From: Verrucomicrobiales bacterium
GTDB lineage: Bacteria; Verrucomicrobiota; Verrucomicrobiia; Limisphaerales; Palsa-1400
Direction of reading: 5' to 3'
Length of the DNA stretch: 64,000 nt
NCBI GenBank assembly: GCA_003138485.1
Contig: PLGF01000083.1
Coordinates: 33,163 to 97,162 of the forward strand
Made by a program: the position numbers and the translations under genes. The notes beneath the pieces were generated by a model, which did no database searches, was not told the DNA's origin, and saw nothing but the letters and a program-made list of their open reading frames with translations. Every line of letters begins with the position of its first letter. Positions within the stretch are counted from its first letter, which is position 1. This document shows, in pieces, positions 1-9,700 of the stretch.

Positions 1-94
1 CTTGGGTAATCAGGCGATGGCCCAAGGATAATGGAGGCCGGCCCGACCACGTTTGGAGCTTGGAAGAAATCGTGGACCGGCTAAATTAGGTTTT

Positions 95-388
95 GTGAAA
101 GCGCGCATTGCCAGGATCAGTCTGGCTGTATCAGCCACTCTTTTCTTCATGGGATTCTTTGTGCTTGGGTATTGCCCTGAATGGTACGCCCTGGCGGCTG
201 GATTTGCGGGTCTTGCGGCGTGGAAAAGCGCGGGGCGAACACGAGCATGGGCAATGATCTGGCTGATCGCGTCCTGAGTCCTTGCGGGATGGAACGCGAT
301 TGCTGCGATTCAGGAACGCCGCCAGTTTATTGAAAAGGTGAAGAGAATTGATCGCATGAGAACACAGGCCACGACTGCGCCCGAATGA
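95..388 (+). pseudogene. small membrane protein ORF interrupted by in-frame TGA (275-277); reading frame continues to TGA at 386-388
   Basis: GTG at 95; VKARIARISLAVSATLFFMGFFVLGYCPEWYALAAGFAGLAAWKSAGRTRAWAMIWLIAS*VLAGWNAIAAIQERRQFIEKVKRIDRMRTQATTAPE*; protein-like sequence on both sides of the stop. Confidence 0.4.
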
Positions 389-559
389 ACTATTGTCACA
401 AGGGATTGGGGGACAAGTAAACATTCGACATTCTGATCGTGGAATCGGCGTTTCTTACCCGTGAAATCCGTGGTCAATCTTCGCGGAATCGCGTGATGCT
501 GGCGGAATCAACAAAAAAATGGGTTGCATTGTCGCATACATCGGCTACATGTACCTGTG

Positions 560-889
560 ATGTTTCTGGCGCCGTTACAACGCCTGGTGAAGAATGCCCG
601 CCGACGGGTGGGGGCGCTTTGTCTGGGCGTGTTCCTGGCGCTTTACGCCATGGCGGCGGTTCCCGCCCTGCACGCCCTGGCGCATCACGATGCCCGCGAC
701 GCGAACCACGAGTGCGCCGTCACCTTGTTCGCACACGGCCAGGTCCACTCCGCCGACGCGGCGGCTGAACTGCGCCTGCCCGCCCCGCTCATCCTTTCCA
801 GCGACCCCGCACCCGCGCCCCTTTTTGTCTCCGCCGATATTCGATTGCTTCCCAGCCGCGGTCCGCCTGCGGAACGCCTCTCCCTCTAA
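560..889 (+). CDS. small secreted/membrane-anchored His/Cys protein (DUF2946-like), upstream of TonB receptor
   Basis: N-terminal hydrophobic segment followed by HALAHHDARDANHECAVTLFAHGQVH; position directly upstream of TonB-dependent receptor. Confidence 0.5.
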   Translation: MFLAPLQRLVKNARRRVGALCLGVFLALYAMAAVPALHALAHHDARDANHECAVTLFAHGQVHSADAAAELRLPAPLILSSDPAPAPLFVSADIRLLPSRGPPAERLSL

Positions 890-1085
890 TTGGTTGTTTT
901 TGAAAGTCAGTTGGCCTGCCGGATGTCGCGGCGTGTGCCTCGCAGCCCGCGCGGGCCGGATTGGAAGTTCCAAAAGTGAATCCCCCCTTTCAACCTTGAT
1001 TTTTGAATCTTCAAGGACAGAAGGGACGGAATGGACGAAAAGGGAATGCCCTTTCAACTTTAGCCTTTGAACCTGGACCGCAATT

Positions 1086-3293
1086 ATGAAATCGATAAAG
1101 AAAGCAGATCAGAAGTTTTACCGCCCTGTCAGTTGCCTGGTGATGATGTTCGGAACGCTTGCCTCAGGACCGCTCCTGGGCCAGACGAACACCACCCCCG
1201 CCTCCACCAACGTGACGACCCTCGATACGGTGACGGTCGTGGGCCGTCTCAATGAGACCCGCATCGAGATTGTCCCCAATCTCGGCGCCAGCGCCTACAC
1301 CTTCAGCCCCCTGTCCATCGTCGATATGGCTCAGGGCGACGACGCCACCTTCAATCAAATCATCCTCCGCGCGCCGGGCGCGGCCCAGGATTCCCTCGGA
1401 CAACTCCACGTCCGGGGCGAGCACGGCAACTTGCAGTACCGGATCAACGACGTGATCCTGCCGGAAGGGATCACCGGTTTCGGCCAGGAACTGGACCCGC
1501 GCTTTGTGCAAAGCATGCAATTGATCACCGGCTCGCTCCCGGCCCAGTACGGCTTCCGCACCGCCGGCATCGTCGATATTCAATCCAAGGGCGGCGTCTT
1601 CACCAACAGCGGCTCCGTCGAACTCTACGGCGGGAGCTACGACACCATCCGCCCCAGCTTTGAATACTCCGGCTCCGAAGGCACATGGAGCTATTTCATT
1701 GACGGCAGCTACACTCACGACGACATCGGTATCGAGAATCCGGCCCCCAGTTCCGTGCCCATTCACGATTTCACCGATCAATATAAGACGTTCCTGTACG
1801 CGACCGACCTTATTGACGCCTCCAGCCGCCTCGTCATCATGGGCAGCGCGTCCTACGCCACCTTTGAAATCCCGATCAACCCCGGCCTCCAGCCCGTTTC
1901 CACGCAGGCGAGCGGCGACCCCTGGGTGGCGGGAAACTTCTCGCCAACCGATCTGAATGACAATCAAACCGAGCAGAATTATTACGGCGTCCTCGCTTAT
2001 CAAAAATCCGCCGGCGACCTGAACTATCAAGCTTCGGTCTTCGGCCGCAACAGCGGCGCGCACTACACGCCCGACGCGCTGGAACCGGCGCTCTATTACA
2101 ATGGCGGCGTGGCGACGGACGAGAAACGCGTCCTCACCTCCGGCGGATTGCAAGGCGATGCCAGCTACACCCTCGGCGACAAACACACCTTGCGGGCCGG
2201 GATTGAGATGGTGGAGGAAGCCGTCACGGCGGACGCGACCGCCACGGTGTTTCCGACCAGCGCCGGGAACATCAGCGGCCCGCAGGAAGCCATCGTTCAG
2301 AACAACCTGACCCACGCCCTCTTCGCCGGCCTGTATTTGCAGGACGAATGGAAGCTTCTGCCCAGCGTCACCCTCAACTACGGCGCCCGCTTCGACGTTT
2401 ACAATTCCACCGTCGATGACGAAAACCAGGTCAGCCCTCGCGTCAATATGATTTACAAGCCAACCGACTCCACAACGCTGCACGCCGGCTACGCGCGTTA
2501 CTTCACGCCTCCGCCGCTGGAAACCGTGGCGGCGTCCGACATCGCCGCCTTCAACAACACGTCGGCCGCATCGGGCGTCACCACCGCAACGCCTGTGAAG
2601 GCCGAGCGGGCCAATTATTATGATGCCGGGATCAGCCAGAAAATCCTGCCCGGCCTGCAAGTGGGACTGGACGGCTATTACAAGACCGCCCACAACCAAC
2701 TGGACGACGGATTCTTCGGCCAGTCGCTCATAGCTTCCTCGTTCAATTACACCCAAGGGCGCGTGGAGGGCGTGGAACTGACGGCCAATTACGACACTGG
2801 CGGCTTCTCCACCTACGCCAACCTCGCTCTCTCCAGCGCGGAGGGCAAAGGGGCCGCTTCGGCCCAATTCCTCTGGGGCGACCAGCCAACGGCCAATTAC
2901 GTCAACCAGCACTGGATCTATCTCGACCATGACCAGCGCGTCACCGGCTCCTTTGGCGCCGCTTACACCTGGAACGAGGGCAAGCGCCAGAGCACGCGAG
3001 TTTATGTTGACGCCCTTTACGGCAGCGGCCTCCGGCAAAGCGGCCCCGAGAATATCCCCGGCGGCAACGACCCGGTCCCGAACGGATCCAGCGTGGGTCA
3101 ATACTATTCAATCAACCTCGGCGTCGAGCAAAGCTTGAAACTGGGCGGACGCCGGCTCCTGAAAGCCAGGCTGGATGTCGTCAACCTGACGGATAACGTC
3201 TATCCCCTGCGCACCGGCACGGGCGTCGGCGTCAACGCCGCCCAATATGGCGAGCGGCGGGGCTTTTTTGGCTCGCTCAGCTACACCTTCTAA
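1086..3293 (+). CDS. TonB-dependent receptor
   Basis: 735 aa; plug-domain-like segment (LHVRGEHGNLQYRINDVILPEGITGFGQELDPRFVQSMQLITGSLPAQYGFRTAGIVDIQ), beta-barrel repeats, C-terminal aromatic F; followed by tonB/exbB/exbD. Confidence 0.9.
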   Translation: MKSIKKADQKFYRPVSCLVMMFGTLASGPLLGQTNTTPASTNVTTLDTVTVVGRLNETRIEIVPNLGASAYTFSPLSIVDMAQGDDATFNQIILRAPGAAQDSLGQLHVRGEHGNLQYRINDVILPEGITGFGQELDPRFVQSMQLITGSLPAQYGFRTAGIVDIQSKGGVFTNSGSVELYGGSYDTIRPSFEYSGSEGTWSYFIDGSYTHDDIGIENPAPSSVPIHDFTDQYKTFLYATDLIDASSRLVIMGSASYATFEIPINPGLQPVSTQASGDPWVAGNFSPTDLNDNQTEQNYYGVLAYQKSAGDLNYQASVFGRNSGAHYTPDALEPALYYNGGVATDEKRVLTSGGLQGDASYTLGDKHTLRAGIEMVEEAVTADATATVFPTSAGNISGPQEAIVQNNLTHALFAGLYLQDEWKLLPSVTLNYGARFDVYNSTVDDENQVSPRVNMIYKPTDSTTLHAGYARYFTPPPLETVAASDIAAFNNTSAASGVTTATPVKAERANYYDAGISQKILPGLQVGLDGYYKTAHNQLDDGFFGQSLIASSFNYTQGRVEGVELTANYDTGGFSTYANLALSSAEGKGAASAQFLWGDQPTANYVNQHWIYLDHDQRVTGSFGAAYTWNEGKRQSTRVYVDALYGSGLRQSGPENIPGGNDPVPNGSSVGQYYSINLGVEQSLKLGGRRLLKARLDVVNLTDNVYPLRTGTGVGVNAAQYGERRGFFGSLSYTF

Positions 3294-3330
3294 ACGTTGA
3301 CGCGATGGATCAAATGCGAAAAACTTACCC

Positions 3331-4026
3331 ATGGCTGTTGCTGCCTACCAATTAAAGTCCGAGCTGGCGCGCTTCTGCCTTCCCGCGCCCGAGCGCGACT
3401 CGTATCGGCGGCTGGCCTGGGTCAATTCGCTGTGCCTCATGTTCCTGCTCATCGGCGTCTTTGGCGCGCAGAACAAACTGCCGGTCCCAAAACACGCCGC
3501 CCCGCTCGAACAGCCCGTCCCTGTCGTTATCGAACCGCTGCCGGCGACACCCCCGCCGACGGAGTCAAAGACAGCCGAGCGCCAGGATGAGGACCAAAAG
3601 CCCAAGGCTCAAAGCATTGTGGCCGTCACCCTCAATTCGCCCGCCATCAACTTCTCGGTGCCGACCATCGGCAACCTGATCGTGCCAGTGTCCGCCGCGC
3701 CCGCCCCGCCTGGGGAATCCATGGCCCAAACCGCCCCAGCCCCGCAAGCCCCGCTGACCATTGGCAGCACAGGCAAGGGCGGCGACCGCCCGGAACCGCC
3801 CTATCCGCCAATGGCGTTGCAAATGCAAAAGCAAGGCACGGTGGTTCTCCTTTTCACTGTCGATGACGTGGGGGCCGTCGTTTCGGCTTCGATCAAGGAG
3901 TCCTCCGGTTCGCCGCTCCTGGACCAGAGCGCACTGGACTGCGTCAAGCGCAGATGGATTCAACCGCCCATCAACGGCGGACATCTTTTTCAAGTTTCGA
4001 TTTCTTTTAAGTTACAGATCGATTAG
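3331..4026 (+). CDS. tonB: energy transducer TonB
   Basis: single N-terminal TM, Pro-rich linker, C-terminal PEPPYPPMALQMQKQGTVVLLFTVDDVGAV...LDQSALDCVKRRWIQPP TonB_C domain. Confidence 0.9.
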   Translation: MAVAAYQLKSELARFCLPAPERDSYRRLAWVNSLCLMFLLIGVFGAQNKLPVPKHAAPLEQPVPVVIEPLPATPPPTESKTAERQDEDQKPKAQSIVAVTLNSPAINFSVPTIGNLIVPVSAAPAPPGESMAQTAPAPQAPLTIGSTGKGGDRPEPPYPPMALQMQKQGTVVLLFTVDDVGAVVSASIKESSGSPLLDQSALDCVKRRWIQPPINGGHLFQVSISFKLQID

Positions 4027-4039
4027 CAACTAAACTTTT

Positions 4040-4678
4040 ATGATGGCAAACATTGTAGTTCAATTCCTTCTCCAAGGCGGGCCGGTGATGGGGCCGATCC
4101 TAATCAGCGCGCTGGTGGCGGTGGCCGTCGTCGGCGAGCGCTCTTTTTGGTGGTTCCGTGAAAGCCGCCGGCGCGACCCGAAGAAGCTCGAACAAATCCT
4201 GGCCGCCCTGGAAAACCAGGACATTCCCGCGGCCGTGAAAATCGCCGAAGGCTCGGAGGACCCGGTCATCCGAATGATTTACAGTGGATTGGTTCACGCC
4301 CATTCCTCGATGCAAGGGGCATTGCAACTGGCCGCGGGGATCGAATTGGAACGGGCCGGGCGCTTCCTCACGGTCATGGACACCCTGGTGACGCTGGCGC
4401 CCCTGCTCGGCCTGCTCGGCACCGTGACCGGCCTGATGAGCGCCTTTCTGAGCGTGGGCAATTCCGAGGTGGTCGTCTCGAAGGTGACCGGCGGCATCGG
4501 CGTGGCCTTGATCGCCACCGCCTGCGGTCTGGGCATCGCCATCTTTGCCCTCATCCCTTTCAATTATTTCTCCGCCCGCGTGACCCGGCTCCAGTTTGAG
4601 CTGGAAACCGCCGCCAGCAATGTCGAAGTCATGGTCCAGGCTTCCAAAGTGAAAGAGCCCTCGCAGGCGCCCCGGTGA
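4040..4678 (+). CDS. exbB: MotA/TolQ/ExbB proton channel family protein
   Basis: 212 aa; LAPLLGLLGTVTGLMSAF...ALIATACGLGIAIFALIPFNYFSARV typical ExbB/TolQ. Confidence 0.9.
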   Translation: MMANIVVQFLLQGGPVMGPILISALVAVAVVGERSFWWFRESRRRDPKKLEQILAALENQDIPAAVKIAEGSEDPVIRMIYSGLVHAHSSMQGALQLAAGIELERAGRFLTVMDTLVTLAPLLGLLGTVTGLMSAFLSVGNSEVVVSKVTGGIGVALIATACGLGIAIFALIPFNYFSARVTRLQFELETAASNVEVMVQASKVKEPSQAPR

Positions 4679-5100
4679 AATTCCCCTCGCCAGTCCCGCG
4701 CCGGCATTCGCGCATCGAGATCATCCCGCTGATCGACATCATGTTCTTTCTGCTCGCCGCCTTCATGATGGTCAGCCTCCAAATGGACCGCGCCCTGAAC
4801 ACCAAGGTCGATCTCCCCTTCGCCACCCGGGCCGCCGCCGATTTCAAGCCGGACATGATCAATATCGCGGTGGACCGGGCGGGCCTAGTTTGGCTGGAAA
4901 AGACCAACGTGACCCTGCCGGAGTTGTGCGCCGCCCTCAGCAACCGTTTCCATATCAACACGAATTTGCCCGTCTATATCGCCGGCGACGCCGCCACGCC
5001 GCATGGCGACATGGTCGATGTCTATGAGGCCGTGCGGCGTGTGGGCGTGCAGAAAGTGGCGTTCATGACGGACCCAAGCCACCGCCAAGCCAGCCGATGA
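4675..5100 (+). CDS. exbD: biopolymer transporter ExbD (copy 1)
   Basis: EIIPLIDIMFFLLAAFMMVSLQM TM with Asp; overlaps upstream and downstream genes by 4 bp. Confidence 0.9.
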   Translation: MKFPSPVPRRHSRIEIIPLIDIMFFLLAAFMMVSLQMDRALNTKVDLPFATRAAADFKPDMINIAVDRAGLVWLEKTNVTLPELCAALSNRFHINTNLPVYIAGDAATPHGDMVDVYEAVRRVGVQKVAFMTDPSHRQASR

Positions 5101-5528
5101 AAATTCACTCTCCCATCGTTCGCAGGCGCGGCCGGCTGGAAATCATCCCGCTGATCGACATCATGTTTTTCCTTCTGGCCTCCTTCATGATGGTCAGCCT
5201 TCAAATGCAGAAGGTCCGCACGCTCCACGCCAGCCTCCCCACCGCCACTCTGGCCGCTTCCACCGTCAAGCCCGACATGATCAAACTCAAGGTCAATCGA
5301 GATGGCGCGGTGTCGGTGGACGACAGCCTGCTGACCTTTCCGCAGCTCTACACGCTGCTGACCAACCGGCATCACGCCAACACCAACGTCCCGGTCTATC
5401 TGAGCGGCAGCCGTGACGCCACGCACGGGGAAATGATTTACGTCCTGGACATGGTCAAACGCGCCGGAATCGACCGCGTGGCCTTCTCCGTGAAGGCCGA
5501 CCCAACCTCCGCCCCCGGCCAACAATGA
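5097..5528 (+). CDS. exbD: biopolymer transporter ExbD (copy 2)
   Basis: LEIIPLIDIMFFLLASFMMVSLQM; paralog of preceding ORF; ATGA overlap. Confidence 0.9.
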   Translation: MKIHSPIVRRRGRLEIIPLIDIMFFLLASFMMVSLQMQKVRTLHASLPTATLAASTVKPDMIKLKVNRDGAVSVDDSLLTFPQLYTLLTNRHHANTNVPVYLSGSRDATHGEMIYVLDMVKRAGIDRVAFSVKADPTSAPGQQ

Positions 5529-6076
5529 AAAACTTTCAACAAAACCTTCTCATCACCCTGGCTCTGGCCCTGTGCGGCTTGTGCGCCTGGCAATGGTACG
5601 CCCAAACCCGCCAGCGCCTTCACATCGATTCCCTCGACCAGGCCATTTTCAAGCAATCCACCGAAATCCAGGGTTACACCAACTCCATCAAGACCATGGA
5701 CACCGAGATTGCGGGATTGCAGGCGCGCATCAATGAACTCAAGCTCGACGCCTTGACCAACAGCCAGATCATCCTCTCCCAAAAGCGCGACCTTCTCCGC
5801 CTGCAAGTCAACGCCGGCATCTTGAGCAATGAAATCGTCCAATATCAGTCCGTCACCAACTTTCTGGATACCAAACTGCAGGAAGCCTACGACGGCATCA
5901 AAAAGCAAAATGACGCCGTCACCCGCCTGGTGGCGGAGCGCGACGAGTTTATCGGCAAATACACCAACAGCGTCATCGCCGCCAACGCCATCGCCGAAAA
6001 ATACAACGAAATGGTGGAGCGGGTGAAGAAACTGCAAGACGCCGCCGCCGCGGCCGCAGCCGGGAGCAAGCGATAG
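5525..6076 (+). CDS. hypothetical protein, N-terminal TM plus long coiled coil
   Basis: translationally coupled to exbD (ATGA overlap); heptad-rich sequence. Confidence 0.75.
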   Translation: MKNFQQNLLITLALALCGLCAWQWYAQTRQRLHIDSLDQAIFKQSTEIQGYTNSIKTMDTEIAGLQARINELKLDALTNSQIILSQKRDLLRLQVNAGILSNEIVQYQSVTNFLDTKLQEAYDGIKKQNDAVTRLVAERDEFIGKYTNSVIAANAIAEKYNEMVERVKKLQDAAAAAAAGSKR

Positions 6077-6131
6077 AAGGGGCCCTGCCGTGCTCCGTCG
6101 GATGGAAACAAAGCAACCGCATGGCTCCGGC

Positions 6132-6716
6132 TTACGTCTCAGCAAGGATGCGATCGAGTTGGGCGGCGTGGACCGGCAGCGGGGTGTCGGTCCAGACGAC
6201 ATAATCGGATCGGGCGATCTTCTGGTCGGTGGGCCACTGCGCGTCCAGTCGCCGCCTGATTTCCACGGCCGTCCAGCCGCGCTGGCGCAGACGCTGCCAC
6301 CGCGTCGCTTCCGAGCAGGCCACGCAAATCACCGCGTCAAAATGCGGCGGGGCCTTGGTTTCAAAAAGCAACGGAATGATGACTGCGCCGCGCGGGCAGC
6401 CGCGCGCCTGCCAGTCCTTGGCTTGCGCCTCCCAGGCCAGGCGGATGCGCGGATGCAGGATGGCTTCCAGGTCCGCCCGCGCCCGGGGGTCGGCAAAGAC
6501 CATGCGGGCCAAATCACCGCGATTGAGACGGCCGTCGGCCATCAAGAGGGATTGGCCGAACCTTTGCAGAATTTCACCCAAAGCCGGCTGGCCAGGTTCA
6601 ACAAGTTGGCGCGCGATGAGATCGGTGTCCGCCACCTCAACGCCGCGCTGGGCCAGCAGTTGCCCGGCGGTGGATTTGCCCATGCCCACGCCGCCTGTGA
6701 TGCCAAAGAGTTTCAT
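6132..6716 (-). CDS. coaE: dephospho-CoA kinase
   Basis: MKLFGITGGVGMGKSTAGQLLAQRGVEVADTDLIARQLV P-loop and CoaE signature; start set at 6716 rather than ORF start 6881. Confidence 0.93.
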   Translation of the reverse strand: MKLFGITGGVGMGKSTAGQLLAQRGVEVADTDLIARQLVEPGQPALGEILQRFGQSLLMADGRLNRGDLARMVFADPRARADLEAILHPRIRLAWEAQAKDWQARGCPRGAVIIPLLFETKAPPHFDAVICVACSEATRWQRLRQRGWTAVEIRRRLDAQWPTDQKIARSDYVVWTDTPLPVHAAQLDRILAET

Positions 6717-6769
6717 CCGGCGCCCGCCGCGCCGGGCGTGGGGGTGGAAGCCGCGGCACGCATGGTGTG

Positions 6770-9700
6770 TTACTGGGCCAATTGCAAGACCCGGTAGAAC
6801 CGCTCCGGCGCGTTGGTCTGCGGGTCCGTGTAGATAAACGTGCCGGACGAATCGGCCGTGTTGCTGCTGACAAGGGTCCAAGTGCTCAGGTTGGTCGAAA
6901 CCTCAACGCCGTAGGACTGGTCCGGCTGGCCGCGCAAGCTCAACTGCAAACCGGCGGCGGTGTCGGCGGCCGTCAGGAACGAAATCACCGGCCCAGCCAC
7001 AATACCTGTATTGGAGACCGTGCTGTCGGCGAGGTAAAGATCCGTGCTCGACGTGGTGACGCTGGCGGTGTTGGCCACCAATCCCATGCCGGCGGCAACC
7101 ACGCGGATGCCGGCCGTCACAATGGCGCCGGGGATCATCGTGCCTATATTGCACGTCACCGTGTTGCCGCTGTTGCTCACGGTGCCTTGCGAGACAGCGG
7201 CGGATGAAAAAGCGAGGCTGGCGGGAAGCGCGTCCACCAGAATGACGTTGCTGGCATTGCCGGGGCCAAGATTCGTGATGGCGATCTGGTAATTGAGGTA
7301 ATTTCCCACATAGACCGGGTCCGGCGCGTGAACCATGCCCGCCTCCAGCCGCGCAGCCGGGTTGACCGTGGCAACAGCAGTTAATCCAAGACTCCAGCCC
7401 CCGCTGATGACCCCGTCGTTGCCCTCTGTGTCATCATACACGTAAAGCGACCAGTAACCGTTGGGGTCCGTCCCATCGAAAAACGCCAGATTCGTCTCCG
7501 TCGAAGGCGCCGGAACACCCGGGAAAGCAGTGAAGGCCGAGACCACCGAAGGCAGGTTTGTCCCGGAAACCAATTGAGCTTCCGAAAGCGCCTGGGTGGC
7601 GCTGCCATCGAACGTCAACGTCAAATTCGACACGCTGTAAGGTCCGCCGACATGACTCATCAACAGCAACTCCTGCCCCGCCGGACTGGCCAGAAGCACA
7701 CTCACGTCATGCGGGTAGCTGTGCGCGAAACCGTGCAGCGTGGCCGTGACATTGCCAACCACATATCCCGTCAGCCCGGATACCAGGATTTGCGAAGGAT
7801 AGGGATTGCCCCGTCCGATCTCGGGAATGGTGATCGCGCTGGAACTGAAATAATTAGTAGTGACAGGCAGGGGGAACACAAAGGACACAGTCCCCAAAAC
7901 ATTGGTGCCCTGCGTCAGGCGCAACGTCGCCGTCGCCGCGCCCGAGACGTTGGTGACGGTGAAGCTGAAGTTGGCGGTGGCGGAGCCGCCGTTGGGCTGA
8001 ATGACTCCGTAGGTTTGCTGCGAAAGCGCGCCCGGAACGATGCCGCCGCCGGCTTGAAGGGTGGCAACGAGATTGGAGGTCGGACCCGATCCAATGTTGA
8101 TCAACGTCAAGCCGACCGTCACTGGTTCGCCGGAATTGACCGTCCCGTTCGGGTTGGCCAAGTTCTGGGGCAAAGTGGCGGCCCCATTGGTAATGAGAGG
8201 AACCGGGTAGATGACCGTCACGATATTGCTGACGGTATGATAAGCCGGGTTCGGATCGAAATTGTTCGCGCTCACGCTCCAGACGTTGGTCAAGGTGAGG
8301 ACGGCGGGCGGCGCGGTGGTGATCGCGACCGAGGCGATGTAGCCCGCATCGACGGTCCCGAAAGTGACCGTCACAATGTTGTTGTTGCTCGTGGCGTTGG
8401 ACGGCTCGGACACCAGATTGAGGCCGCCCAGTGAGAAGTTGCCGACCACGCCGACGGCGTTGCTGGGGCCGTAATTGGTCACAATCAGCGTGTAAATCAA
8501 ATTGTTGTTCACAACAACGGGATTGGCCGCCACGGAGATGAACGCCCCGAGGTGCGCGTAAGGCAGGATGTCGTTTATGACGGCGCTTGCCACATTGTTC
8601 CCGCCGTTGCCCGGCGGCAACGCGGAACCGGCATAGATCGTGTTAGTCTGCGGACCGGCTGCGCTGGCCGTGACCACGTTGGTAATCGTCAAGCCCGCGC
8701 CCGGAGCCAAACTGCCCAGCGTGTAAACGGTCGTCTGGCCGTTTTGAACATAATCGCCGGAGGCGTACGAGGAGGAAGCGAAGGTCAGCCCTGAGGAAAG
8801 GACATTCGTGAGATAAGCGGTGACGGCGCTCGTGGCGCTGTTGTTTGTCACACTAAGCACGAACGTAACCTGGTTGCCGGTGGTTACTTGATTGGTCAGA
8901 GCGACGATGCCGGCCACCAGATCCGAGACCGGGCTAATCGGCGTGCTCGTCGTAATCGTCAGACTCCAGCCGTTGGCAATGTAGCCGTCATCCCCGTTGA
9001 CACCGTCATAGACATAGAGAGACCAGGTTCCATTTGGCGCCAAGCCGTCGAAGACGGCCAGGTTGGCCGCCGCCGCTGTCACAGGCGCGTTTGTGAAAAG
9101 AAAGACAGGTTGGTATTCCTCCGGGAGATAGGCGCCAGGAAGGATGTCGCCCGAGGCCGGCAACGGCGCCGAGGCCGTCGGGTCTAATGTAAAGGTCACG
9201 CCAAACATTGCCGAGCCGGCGGCGGCGCTCATCATGAGGGTCGAGGCCTCCCCCGACGGGCCGATGAGCATCATGCCCACGTCATTCGGGTATGTGTGCG
9301 CCATGTTCGATATGGTGACACCCACTTCGGAGATTGTCCCAGTGACGTTCGACACCAAAATGGTCGAGGGATAGGGATTGGCCGGCCCGCTTTCCAGGAT
9401 GTATGACGAGTTGGGAATCGCGATCTCATTGGTGTTCCAGAACGTGGCCACCAGCGGCATGACAAAAGGAAACGTCACCGATCCAAGGTTGGCAGCCCCG
9501 TCCTGCAACTGCAAGGTCGCCACCACGGTGCCCCCGTTGGTGCTGTTGGCCGTGAAGCTGAACAAGCGCCCGACCGCCGCCCCGCCGGGGGCCAGCGCGC
9601 CGTAGTTCTGTGGACCGCTGGGGGAGGTTACCCCGCCGCTGGCTTGGAGGGTCGCCACCAAATCACTGGCGCCCACAGTGCCGATATTCTGCAAGAAAAA

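Noticed and set aside
1164-3101. 645 aa minus-strand ORF opposite the TonB receptor
   Set aside because: Gly/Val/Arg-rich shadow ORF with no domain features; the plus strand encodes a clear TonB-dependent receptor.
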